DNA of 59,993 nucleotides from positions 1 through 59,993 of the forward strand of contig JAURFB010000005.1 in the NCBI GenBank assembly GCA_030827165.1, read 5' to 3'. Shown here piece by piece: positions 24,354 to 32,425 of this stretch. Every line of letters begins with the position of its first letter. The first letter of the stretch is position 1. The translations under genes and the position numbers were made by a program. This DNA is from Marivivens sp. (lineage in GTDB: Bacteria > Pseudomonadota > Alphaproteobacteria > Rhodobacterales > Rhodobacteraceae). Under the pieces are notes generated by a model. It had not been told where the DNA came from and did no database searches. It saw only the letters and a program-made list of their open reading frames with translations.

Positions 24354-27300
24354 GCACGCGTCTTGCCTCTGGTGGCCGTCTTCTCAACCGTGGCCGCGCC
24401 GTCGAGTTTCAGTTCAACGGCAAGCGCCTGAAGGGCTTTGAGGGCGACACGCTCGCCTCGGCGCTTTTGGCCAATGACCAGATGATGGTAGGCCGGTCGT
24501 TCAAATACCACCGCCCGCGCGGCGTGGTGGCGAGCGGGGCGGAAGAGCCGAACGCACTGGTTAACCTTGGCAAGGGCGGCAAGTTCGAGCCCAACCAGCG
24601 CGCCACGACGACCGAGCTTTACGACGGGCTTTACGCCACGAGCCAGAACCACTGGCCGACGCTCGAGTTCGATATCGGCGCGATCAACGCGCTTTTCGCG
24701 CGGTTCCTGCCGGCGGGCTTTTATTACAAGACCTTCCTCTTCCCGCGCGCCTTTTGGAAGCATATCTATGAGCCGTTCATCCGCCAGTCGGCCGGCCTCG
24801 GTAAAGCACCGAAGGATCGCGACGCGGATACCTATGAGCATTTCTATTTCTATGCCGATGTCGTGGTGATCGGTGGCGGGATCGCTGGCCTTCAGGCGGC
24901 GCTTGAGGCGGGCAAATCGGGTGCGCGAGTTCTGGTGATGGAGCAAACCGCCGAGTGGGGCGGCCGCGCCGTTGTCGATGGCGTCGAGATTGCCGGCACG
25001 CCTGCGGATGAATGGGTGAAGGGCGCGGTTGAAGCTCTTGAAAAGATGGATAATGTGACGCTTCGGACCCGCTGCATGGGGGCTGGCGTTTACGATCACG
25101 GCTATATTCTCGGCTACGAGCGGCTGACCGATCACGATCCGGCCCAAAGCGGCCCGCGTCACCGCTTGTGGCGCATCCGCGCCAAGCAGACGATCACCGC
25201 GACCGGCGCGATCGAACGGCCTTTGTCTTTTGCGGGCAATGACTTGCCGGGCGTTCTTCTGGCCGGGGCCGTGCGCGATTACCTCGGGAATTTCGGCGTT
25301 TCCGTGGGCGACCGCACCGTGGTCGTCACCAACAACGACGATGCCTACCGCACCGCGATCGCGCTTATGGAGGCTGGGCTTTCCGTGCCTGCCATCATCG
25401 ATGCCCGCCCGGAAGGCGCGGGCGCTTTGGGGGACGAGGCCAAGGCCAAGGGCATCCGTGTCGAACACGGCAAGGCCATCGCCAAGGTCAAAGGCAAGAC
25501 CCGCGTGACTGGCGTCGCCCTTTGCCTGCAGGCGGGCGAAGGCGCGGTGATCGACGAGATCGCCTGCGATTGCGTCGCCATGTCGGGCGGCTGGTCGCCG
25601 GTGGTGCACCTGTGGTCGCACTGCGGCGGCAAGCTGATCTGGGACGACGCACAAGCCTTGTTTCGACCCGATCCCGCCAGGGCGCCGACCGGCGCCAATG
25701 GCGAGGGCTTTGTCCTGACCGCCGGCACCGCGAGCGGCGCGCTTGGCGCGAGTGCGGCCCTTGCCGACGCGACTGCCGCTGGCCGCGCCGCCGCCAAGGC
25801 CGCAGGGTTCAAGCCCAAGACAGGCAAAGCGCCTGTGGCGAATGATGCCGTCGAAGCGCCGATTGCCGGCGTCTGGCTTATGCCTCAGGGGGCGGGGGCC
25901 GAGTTGAAGATGAAGGCCTGGCTCGATTATCAGAACGATGTAAAGGTTTCGGATGTGCAGCTCGCCGCGCGCGAGGGCTATGAAAGCGTCGAGCATACCA
26001 AGCGCTATACCACGCTGGGCATGGCGACCGATCAGGGCAAGTTGAGCAACATCAACGGCCTTGCCGTCCTGTCGCAGGCGCTCAACCAGGCGATCCCGCA
26101 GACCGGCACCACCACCTTCCGCCCGCCCTATACCCCCATCTCGATGGGCGCGATTGGCGGCGCGGCGCGGGATGAGCTGTTCCAACCCATCCGCAAGACG
26201 CCGATGCACGGCTGGCACGTCGACAATGGCGCCGATTTCGAACCCGTGGGCCAATGGCGCCGCCCTTACAGCTTTCCCAAAGCAGGCGAGGGGCTGCATG
26301 ACGCGGTGAACCGCGAGATCGTCAACACGCGCACCAATGTGGGCCTGCTTGACGCCTCGACCCTTGGCAAGCTGATCGTAAAGGGGCCGGACGCGGGCAA
26401 GTTCCTTGATATGCTCTACACCAACATGATGAGCACCCTGCCAATTGGCAAATGCCGCTATGGCCTGATGTGCACCGAGAACGGCTTTCTCACCGACGAC
26501 GGCGTTGTCGCACGGATCGACGAGGACACCTGGCTGTGCCACACCACCACCGGCGGCGCGGATCGCATCCATGCGTGGATGGAGGATTGGCTCCAGTGCG
26601 AATGGTGGGACTGGAAGGTCTATGTCGCCAACGTGACCGAGCAATATGCCCAAGTGGCCGTGGTCGGCCCCAAGGCGCGGAAGCTGTTGGAAAAGCTGGG
26701 CGGCATGGATGTCTCGAAAGAGACCTTGCCGTTCATGCAATGGGCCGACGGAACGCTCGGCGGCTTTCCTGTGCGGGTCTATCGCATCTCGTTCTCGGGC
26801 GAGCTCAGCTATGAGATTGCCGTTGCCGCAAGCCATGGCCGCGCCTTCTGGGACAGGCTTTTGAAGGATGGCGAAGAGTTTGGCATCATGCCCTATGGCA
26901 CCGAGGGCCTGCACGTCATGCGGGCCGAGAAGGGCTTTATCATGATCGGCGACGAGACTGACGGCACCGTGATCCCGCAAGACCTTGGCCTTGGCTGGGC
27001 GATTTCCAAGAAGAAAGAGGATTACCTTGGCAAGCGCGCGCAAGAGCGCAGCCATATGGTCGATCCCGACCGGTGGAAACTCGTCGGCCTCGAGACGGTC
27101 GATGGTTCGGTCATTCCCGACGGCGCCTATGCGGTGGGCGATGGTTACAACGCCAACGGCCAGCGGCTGACGCAGGGGCGCGTGACCTCGACCTATTATT
27201 CGCCGACGCTGGGACGCGGCATCGCCATGGGCCTTGTCCATCGCGGGCCTGACCGCATGGGTGAACTCATCGAGTTTCCGAAGGTCGATGGCACGTCGGT

Positions 27301-27361
27301 CAAGGCCAGGATCGTCGATCAGGTTTTCTATGACAAAGCAGGGGAGAAGCAGGATGTCTGA
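24350..27361 (+). CDS. soxA: Sarcosine oxidase, alpha subunit
   Basis: This is the large alpha subunit of heterotetrameric sarcosine oxidase (1003 aa, normal length). The N-terminal ferredoxin-like fold contains FKYHRPRGVVASGAEEPNAL (about 51-70). It is followed by the NAD-binding motif VVVIGGGIAGLQAALEAG (about 171-188) and GNDLPGVLLAGAVRDYL. The C-terminal third (from about 610) is a GcvT-like folate domain with TNVGLLDASTLGKLIVKGPD and YGTEGLHVMRAEKGFIMIGD. The ATG at 24350 overlaps the soxD stop as ATGA, and the 3' end overlaps soxG by 8 bp. Confidence 0.95.
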   Translation: MSTRLASGGRLLNRGRAVEFQFNGKRLKGFEGDTLASALLANDQMMVGRSFKYHRPRGVVASGAEEPNALVNLGKGGKFEPNQRATTTELYDGLYATSQNHWPTLEFDIGAINALFARFLPAGFYYKTFLFPRAFWKHIYEPFIRQSAGLGKAPKDRDADTYEHFYFYADVVVIGGGIAGLQAALEAGKSGARVLVMEQTAEWGGRAVVDGVEIAGTPADEWVKGAVEALEKMDNVTLRTRCMGAGVYDHGYILGYERLTDHDPAQSGPRHRLWRIRAKQTITATGAIERPLSFAGNDLPGVLLAGAVRDYLGNFGVSVGDRTVVVTNNDDAYRTAIALMEAGLSVPAIIDARPEGAGALGDEAKAKGIRVEHGKAIAKVKGKTRVTGVALCLQAGEGAVIDEIACDCVAMSGGWSPVVHLWSHCGGKLIWDDAQALFRPDPARAPTGANGEGFVLTAGTASGALGASAALADATAAGRAAAKAAGFKPKTGKAPVANDAVEAPIAGVWLMPQGAGAELKMKAWLDYQNDVKVSDVQLAAREGYESVEHTKRYTTLGMATDQGKLSNINGLAVLSQALNQAIPQTGTTTFRPPYTPISMGAIGGAARDELFQPIRKTPMHGWHVDNGADFEPVGQWRRPYSFPKAGEGLHDAVNREIVNTRTNVGLLDASTLGKLIVKGPDAGKFLDMLYTNMMSTLPIGKCRYGLMCTENGFLTDDGVVARIDEDTWLCHTTTGGADRIHAWMEDWLQCEWWDWKVYVANVTEQYAQVAVVGPKARKLLEKLGGMDVSKETLPFMQWADGTLGGFPVRVYRISFSGELSYEIAVAASHGRAFWDRLLKDGEEFGIMPYGTEGLHVMRAEKGFIMIGDETDGTVIPQDLGLGWAISKKKEDYLGKRAQERSHMVDPDRWKLVGLETVDGSVIPDGAYAVGDGYNANGQRLTQGRVTSTYYSPTLGRGIAMGLVHRGPDRMGELIEFPKVDGTSVKARIVDQVFYDKAGEKQDV

Positions 27362-27920
27362 GCCCGTAAGCTTCCTTGGCGGCCGCGTGGCCGACGGCGC
27401 GGTAACGGTGCGCGATGCGGGCCTGCAAGGGATGATTGCCCTGCGCGGTGATTTGTCGGCGGCAAAGGTCAAGACCGTGGTCAAGAAGATCACCGGCCAA
27501 GCCATCCCGGCGCAGCGCAAGGCGCTGGTGACGGGCGGACGCGGGGCACTCTGGATGTCGCCCGACGAGCTTCTGCTCCTGGTGCCCTATGCCGAGGCCG
27601 AAGACACCGTGGCGACGATCGCCAAGGCGCTGAAGGGCGTGCATTATCTGGCGGTCAACGTCTCGGACGCTCGGGCCTATGTGACCGTAGAAGGCGCCGG
27701 TGCGGCCGAGGTCATGGCCAAGAACGCGCCGGTGGACTTCTCTTCCGCTGCTTTCGGCGCCGGCGATTTCCGCCGCTCGCGCGTGGGGCAGGTGGCCGCC
27801 GCTTTCTGGAAAGACGAGGCGGGCGCGTTCCACGTCGTTTCGTTCCGCTCCGTCGGGGACTATGTCTTCGACCTCCTGCGCGTCAGCGCAGAAGCGGGGC
27901 CGGTGGGCGCGCTCAGCTGA
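27354..27920 (+). CDS. soxG: Sarcosine oxidase, gamma subunit
   Basis: This is the gamma subunit of heterotetrameric sarcosine oxidase, 188 aa, with the YgfZ/GcvT-related small fold. Recognisable segments are VRDAGLQGMIALRGDL, LWMSPDELLLLVP, AVNVSDARAYVTVEG and the C-terminal FHVVSFRSVGDYVFDLL. The ATG at 27354 overlaps the soxA stop by 8 bp. Its TGA abuts the stop of the convergent GT90-like gene to form TGATCA. Confidence 0.9.
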   Translation: MSEPVSFLGGRVADGAVTVRDAGLQGMIALRGDLSAAKVKTVVKKITGQAIPAQRKALVTGGRGALWMSPDELLLLVPYAEAEDTVATIAKALKGVHYLAVNVSDARAYVTVEGAGAAEVMAKNAPVDFSSAAFGAGDFRRSRVGQVAAAFWKDEAGAFHVVSFRSVGDYVFDLLRVSAEAGPVGALS

Positions 27921-29030
27921 TCACTGGCCGGTCAGGCGATTGACCTCGGCCACCACCCTGCGAAGGATTTCCGCACGCAGATCGGCGCGGGAGAGGAGCT
28001 TGCAAACCTCTGCCGCCCGCCGCGTCATGGCTTGGCATTCGTCTTGGTGGCTTTGGCACCAGGCAAAGTTCTCTTCAAAGTCCGACAGATCTTGTTTGAA
28101 CGGGACATAGTGCATCCAGGGCTCGAAATGGACCGAAGCAAAGCTCTCGAAGGGCGTCTCCATGACAAGCCCGAGAGAGCCACTGTTCATCGTCCAATAG
28201 AAGGACGAACCGACATCAAGTCCGCGCAGGACAACGAGATACTTGAACCGCTGAAACGCTTCTCGCGGAATTCGCGGTTTTTCATAGGGATCAAGAAGAT
28301 CTTCGCTGTGAAGAATGAGACCGTTTCCGTCGACAAACCCAACGTCGGCCCGACTGTCTTCTTGGTAGCGGTCGACAAATCGAAAGCGGGGAATGGTCAG
28401 GAGCCGGGCCTTGGCCCGATCTGCGCCGAGCGCCCCGGTTTTGAGCTTCCGCAAGAGCGGCTTGAGGCGTTCCTTCTCGCGGCGCGCATCGAGATGCGGG
28501 TTCGCTCGCCCCGTTGCAATTCCGCGCCAGGCAAACTTGTCGTCCTTCTCGGCCCAAGCAACACGAGCCGGATCGAGATTGCCAAGGAAGTCGTCTGATC
28601 CAGAATCCTGATATCTGGGCAGCGGCCATAGAATGCGCCCCGGTTCGCCGGCGAGGCGATTAAAGCAAAAGACCGGATGCCCACGCATCTCCGGTGAGAT
28701 GACGGAGCGAATTCGTCGATCTTGCATATCTATCATGATCGACCCACGGGCGCCGGCATCGAGAATTTCTCGCAGCGAGCCGAGCGTCTTGTCCCGCTGG
28801 ACTTGCTCGGTATCCTGGTCGATGTATCGGTGGATTTCTTCAGTTCGCGCCTTCCAACCATTGAATGCGAAGGGCGACCGGCGCTTCACGTTCCAAGCGA
28901 TGGCCATCCCGGAGGACCTTGCTTCTGCGTAGCGTCGAGCGTCGAGATCGGCCACGAAGACGATCGCGTCGGTGACTCCGATTTGATGAGTAACCGAGCG
29001 GGCGACAAAGTTTTCCTCGGTGCTATTCAT
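27921..29030 (-). CDS. Glycosyltransferase family 90 (CAP10-like)
   Basis: This 369-aa protein resembles the CAP10/GT90 family, which transfers xylose or glucose in eukaryotes and occurs in bacterial surface-glycan loci. The C-terminal half is diagnostic: KFAWRGIATG, RFRFVDRYQEDSRADVGFVD, KYLVVLRGLDVGSSFYWTMN, SGSLGLVMETPFESF, and EPWMHYVPFKQDLSDFEENF. The ATG at 29030 shares a base with the stop of the upstream glycosyltransferase (TGATG); a TTG at 29033 is an alternative. The acceptor and sugar are not known. The two genes form a minus-strand pair inserted between sox and sodB. Confidence 0.8.
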   Translation of the reverse strand: MNSTEENFVARSVTHQIGVTDAIVFVADLDARRYAEARSSGMAIAWNVKRRSPFAFNGWKARTEEIHRYIDQDTEQVQRDKTLGSLREILDAGARGSIMIDMQDRRIRSVISPEMRGHPVFCFNRLAGEPGRILWPLPRYQDSGSDDFLGNLDPARVAWAEKDDKFAWRGIATGRANPHLDARREKERLKPLLRKLKTGALGADRAKARLLTIPRFRFVDRYQEDSRADVGFVDGNGLILHSEDLLDPYEKPRIPREAFQRFKYLVVLRGLDVGSSFYWTMNSGSLGLVMETPFESFASVHFEPWMHYVPFKQDLSDFEENFAWCQSHQDECQAMTRRAAEVCKLLSRADLRAEILRRVVAEVNRLTGQ

Positions 29031-30052
29031 CAAGAATTCAGACGTGTGATATGGCGTTCAAGCGCCTCGCGGCCGGGTGGGGTGCTACTGGCGAGCAGGG
29101 TCATATGCCACATCAGGCGGATATTGTCCGGCTCGTTCAGGAGTGTTGCAAGCTGGGCGCGGTGCCAGGCGCGGGCTTTACCGATGGTTTCGGTGACGCC
29201 ATCCAGCGCCATGAGTTGCGCGAGTTTCTCTTTCATCGCAGGCAGATGCGGAGCGAAGCTCAGGTCTTGGACGGTGTTGAAATTGCGTTCCGCCCAATAG
29301 CCCAGGTCGACTGGCTTGCCCTTCTGGTTCGGCAGGCCGCGGGCGCGTTTGACGAGGAATTCTTCCGCCGAGCGCAGGGAATAATGATTTAGCCGCGCCT
29401 TTGCGGCGGCGGTGTCATAGCCGAAGAGGTTGATCCGGCTGTCGTCGGCTGCAAAGCCTTGGTCAAGGGGCATGGCCCCGCCAAGGCTCCAACGTGGCGC
29501 TGCGTCCTTTTTGTTCTTGGGCCTGTGCACCCCGAGCTTTTGAAAGGCGCGGGGGCGAAAGAGGGTTTTGAAAAAATGCGCGGCCGGAAGAAGCACATCG
29601 GCCGGAGCGGCCAGGGTGAACCGTTCGGGCGTCAGGCCTTCGGCCCATTGTTCCTGCCCGCCACTGCCGAAAAGGCGCCAGGGCAGGGCGACGGCGTCGG
29701 CCCCCTCGGGGAGAGCGGCGACGAGATCGGGGAAACCCGCGAGCGGAGGGTCAAAGACGGGGTATTCGTCGGCGTCGAGCAAGATCACCCACTCTGCGGA
29801 CCTCACCAAAGGGTGCTTGTCGGCACGCCGTAGCGCCTGCCATTGGACGGATTTGTTGCCTTCGGGAGTGAATGGCACATGGGTCACAGCGCCGCTTGCC
29901 GCCAGAAGGTCAAGCAGACGATCGGTCCCATCGGCACAGTCGTGGCTGTAGGCCAGCACATGGTCCACGCCCACGGCCAGAAGATGCGCGATCCATTCGG
30001 CCGCATAGGGGCCTTCGTCGCGCATACAGGTGACGGCGAGGATTTGCGACAT
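29030..30052 (-). CDS. Glycosyltransferase family 2/92-like protein
   Basis: This 340-aa protein has a GT-A-like beginning (ILAVTCMRDEGPYAAEWIAH, YSHDCADGTDRLLDLL) and a metal-binding DADE at about 93-96 (VILLDADEYPVF). The middle contains LFRPRAFQKLGVHRPKNKK and LNHYSLRSAEEFLVKRARG, seen in Rhodobacterales proteins annotated as family 2 or 92 glycosyltransferases. I use the ATG at 30052; the longer frame to 30295 runs into the sodB promoter. Donor and acceptor are unknown. It is coupled to the GT90-like gene by TGATG. Confidence 0.78.
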   Translation of the reverse strand: MSQILAVTCMRDEGPYAAEWIAHLLAVGVDHVLAYSHDCADGTDRLLDLLAASGAVTHVPFTPEGNKSVQWQALRRADKHPLVRSAEWVILLDADEYPVFDPPLAGFPDLVAALPEGADAVALPWRLFGSGGQEQWAEGLTPERFTLAAPADVLLPAAHFFKTLFRPRAFQKLGVHRPKNKKDAAPRWSLGGAMPLDQGFAADDSRINLFGYDTAAAKARLNHYSLRSAEEFLVKRARGLPNQKGKPVDLGYWAERNFNTVQDLSFAPHLPAMKEKLAQLMALDGVTETIGKARAWHRAQLATLLNEPDNIRLMWHMTLLASSTPPGREALERHITRLNS

Positions 30053-30243
30053 GGGCTGCCCGTATCTGATGTGGCCTTGGGCCGTGTTTTGCTCGGCCTC
30101 AGGATAGCTGCATGTGCTCAAAAGTCCATTCAAGAGGTGCCAAGGCTTTCGCCCCGGGTCGCGATCTGAGATAATGCCTTGACGCCGCCGCGTCAGTCGC
30201 TTTGTTACGGTGGCGAACAGGAACTCAGACCGAAGGACATCCC

Positions 30244-30843
30244 ATGGCTTTCTCGCTCCCCGATCTTCCCTATGCTCACGATGCGCTTGCCTCAAAAGGC
30301 ATGTCGCGCGAGACGCTCGAATATCACCACGACCTGCACCACAAGGCCTATGTCGACAACGGCAACAAGCTGATCGCCGGGACCGAGTGGGATGGCAAGA
30401 CGATGGAAGAGATCATCGTCGGCACCTACAACAAGACCGCTGTCGCGCAGAATGGCATTTTCAACAACATCAGCCAGCTTTGGAACCACAACCAGTTCTG
30501 GGAGATGATGGGCCCCGGCGCCTCGAATATGCCGGGCAGCCTCGAGAAGGCTCTGACCGAGAGCTTTGGTTCGGTCGCCGCCTTCAAGGAGGCCTTTTCC
30601 GCCGCTGGCGCAGGCCAGTTCGGTTCGGGCTGGTGCTGGCTTGTGAAAAACGCCGACGGCTCGCTCGCCGTCACCAAGACCGAAAACGGTGTCAACCCGC
30701 TCTGCTTTGGCCAGACCGCCCTTCTGGGCTGCGATGTCTGGGAGCACAGCTATTACATCGACTTCCGCAACAAGCGCCCCGCCTATCTGACGAATTTCCT
30801 CGACAATCTCGTCAATTGGGAAAACGTCGCGGGCCGGATGTAA
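30244..30843 (+). CDS. sodB: Superoxide dismutase, Fe type
   Basis: This enzyme converts superoxide to oxygen and hydrogen peroxide in the cytoplasm. The 199-aa protein has all four metal ligands: His28 (LEYHHDLHH), His82 (SQLWNHNQFW), and Asp164 and His168 (GCDVWEHSYY). Gln78 in NNISQLWNH and FGSGWCWLV support the iron form. The ATG at 30244 follows the ACAT of a GGACATCCC leader. A strong terminator follows 20 bp after the stop. Confidence 0.95.
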   Translation: MAFSLPDLPYAHDALASKGMSRETLEYHHDLHHKAYVDNGNKLIAGTEWDGKTMEEIIVGTYNKTAVAQNGIFNNISQLWNHNQFWEMMGPGASNMPGSLEKALTESFGSVAAFKEAFSAAGAGQFGSGWCWLVKNADGSLAVTKTENGVNPLCFGQTALLGCDVWEHSYYIDFRNKRPAYLTNFLDNLVNWENVAGRM

Positions 30844-30863
30844 CGGGCTCGCATGGCACACAA

Positions 30864-30890
30864 CCCCGCGCCCCGGCGCGGGGTTTTTCT
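30864..30890 (+). terminator. Rho-independent terminator after sodB
   Basis: The stem arms CCCCGCGCC and GGCGCGGGG are followed directly by TTTTTCTTT, ending 13 bp before rarD. This is the clearest intrinsic terminator in the window. Confidence 0.92.
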
Positions 30891-30902
30891 TTGGGGGCAG
30901 GA

Positions 30903-31817
30903 ATGACCGACGGGACCAAGGGCGTGTTCGCGATGGTGGTGGCCTGCACGATCTGGGGCCTGTCGCCGCTCTTTTACGCGCAGCTGACCATGATTGCCCC
31001 GCTCGAGGTCTTGGCCTATCGCTCGCTCTGGTCGCTTGTCTTCTTTGCGGGCATCCTGATCTTCCAGGGGCGGATTGGCCTTGTATTCAAGGCCCTGGGA
31101 AGCCTGCGCCAGTTTGCAGTGATCGCGGCGGCCGCTCTTTTCATTGCGGGCAATTGGTTTGGCTTCATTTTCGCCATTGGTCACGGCTATGCCGTCGAGG
31201 CTTCGCTTGGCTATTATATCTTCCCGCTTTTGGCCGTGGTTCTGGGGCGGTTCGTCCTGGGCGAGGCGCTGCGACCGGCCCAGTGGGCCGCTGTTCTCTT
31301 GGCGGCCGTGGCGGTCATTACGCTGACCTATGGCCTCGGCGTCGCGCCGTGGATCGCCCTTTATATCGCTGGGACTTTTGGCGCCTACGGGATCATCAAG
31401 AAACGGCTCGACCTTGGGCCGGTTGTGTCGGTGACGGCCGAGGTTCTGGTGCTGGCGCCGCTGGCGATTGGCTGGATCGCGCTTGAAGGCACCGGCGTTG
31501 GTGGCAGCAACGACCTTTGGCGGCATTTCCTCTTGATGCTGTCGGGGCCGCTCACGGCCTCGCCCCTGATCCTTTTCGCCTATGCGGCGCGGCGGGTGCG
31601 GCTTTCGACGGTGGGGCTCATACAATACATCAACCCAACCCTTCAGTTCTTCTGTGCCACGGTGATTTTTACCGAACCCTTCACCGGCTGGCACAAGCTG
31701 GCTTTTGGCCTGATCTGGCTGGCGCTGGCGATCTATTCGGTCACGGCGATCCGTCAGGAAAGGGCGGCGCGCAGGGTGGTCTCCAACGCCGCGACATCGG
31801 GGGCGATCGAGATATAG
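30903..31817 (+). CDS. rarD: EamA-family transporter RarD
   Basis: This 304-aa drug/metabolite transporter family member has ten predicted membrane helices and the RarD signature GVFAMVVACTIWGLSPLFY at the N-terminus. The family segments LAYRSLWSLVFF, GNWFGFIFAIGHGYAVEASL and LIQYINPTLQFF follow. The substrate is unknown, despite the chloramphenicol-sensitivity name. The ATG at 30903 has a GGGGCAGGA leader. Its 3' end overlaps the convergent LOG gene by 64 bp. Confidence 0.88.
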   Translation: MTDGTKGVFAMVVACTIWGLSPLFYAQLTMIAPLEVLAYRSLWSLVFFAGILIFQGRIGLVFKALGSLRQFAVIAAAALFIAGNWFGFIFAIGHGYAVEASLGYYIFPLLAVVLGRFVLGEALRPAQWAAVLLAAVAVITLTYGLGVAPWIALYIAGTFGAYGIIKKRLDLGPVVSVTAEVLVLAPLAIGWIALEGTGVGGSNDLWRHFLLMLSGPLTASPLILFAYAARRVRLSTVGLIQYINPTLQFFCATVIFTEPFTGWHKLAFGLIWLALAIYSVTAIRQERAARRVVSNAATSGAIEI

Positions 31818-32311
31818 TCTTTCAGTGAGGCATCGGCGAAGCCTTCGCTGATGACATGATCGACAAGGCCCGTGAGCGGATCCCAATAGCCTTCGGTATT
31901 GAGAAGCACGATCCGCTTGGAATGCAGACCGAGCTGTCGCCAGGTGAGCGCCTCGAAAAATTCGTCCAGCGATCCCGCGCCGCCCGGCAGGACGACCACA
32001 GCATCGGCGTTCATGAACATGACCTTCTTGCGCTCGTGCATCGTCTCGGTGATCACGAAGCTGTCTAGATCGCGTTTGCCGACCTCGAGCCGCATCAGAT
32101 GGGTCGGGATCACGCCGAAGGTGCTGCCGCCAGCCTGCTGGCAGGTCCGCGCCACGCGGCCCATCAGACCCACATCCCCGGCACCATAGACAAGTCGCCA
32201 GCGGTTGCGCGCCAGCATCCGGCCCGTGGCCTCGGCATCCGTCGCAAAGGCCGGATTGTCGCCATCGCGCGAACCGCAATAGATGCAGACCGATTTCACT
32301 GTGGCCGACAT
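31754..32311 (-). CDS. LOG family protein (TIGR00730)
   Basis: This 185-aa Rossmann-fold protein is of the LOG (lonely guy) family; characterised members release nucleobases from nucleoside 5'-monophosphates such as cytokinin ribotides. The diagnostic motif PGGAGSLDEFFE (109-120) and the preceding MHERK (91-95) are intact, as is the N-terminal SVCIYCGSRDG. The in vivo substrate in a marine bacterium is not known. It overlaps rarD by 64 bp at the 3' end and is divergent from the LysM protein gene. Confidence 0.9.
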   Translation of the reverse strand: MSATVKSVCIYCGSRDGDNPAFATDAEATGRMLARNRWRLVYGAGDVGLMGRVARTCQQAGGSTFGVIPTHLMRLEVGKRDLDSFVITETMHERKKVMFMNADAVVVLPGGAGSLDEFFEALTWRQLGLHSKRIVLLNTEGYWDPLTGLVDHVISEGFADASLKDYISIAPDVAALETTLRAALS

Positions 32312-32381
32312 GTCATTTCCTTTGCATATGTATGTTGGCGGGGCTTTCAGTTTGCATAGCCCCGTTGCTATGCTCTCTCAA

Positions 32382-32404
32382 CCGCCCATTGGGCGAATGG
32401 GCGG
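32382..32404 (+). promoter_or_regulatory. Hairpin in leader of the LysM gene
   Basis: A perfect 9-bp inverted repeat (CCGCCCATT, loop GGGCG, AATGGGCGG) lies directly upstream of the GGGAAGGA Shine-Dalgarno of the LysM gene. It could be a leader RNA hairpin that affects ribosome access, or an operator. No T run follows, so it is not a typical terminator. Confidence 0.45.
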
Positions 32405-32425
32405 AACTTGGGGAAGGACGCTGCC

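Noticed and set aside
24263-27520. A 1085-codon open frame antisense to soxA
   Set aside because: It lies opposite a well-supported soxA with all its domains; composition is typical of an antisense shadow (His/Arg/Ala-rich, no motifs).
30179-30207. A sigma-70 type promoter for sodB (TTGACG with 17-bp spacing)
   Set aside because: The matching -10 hexamer (TTGTTA) is too far from consensus to call.
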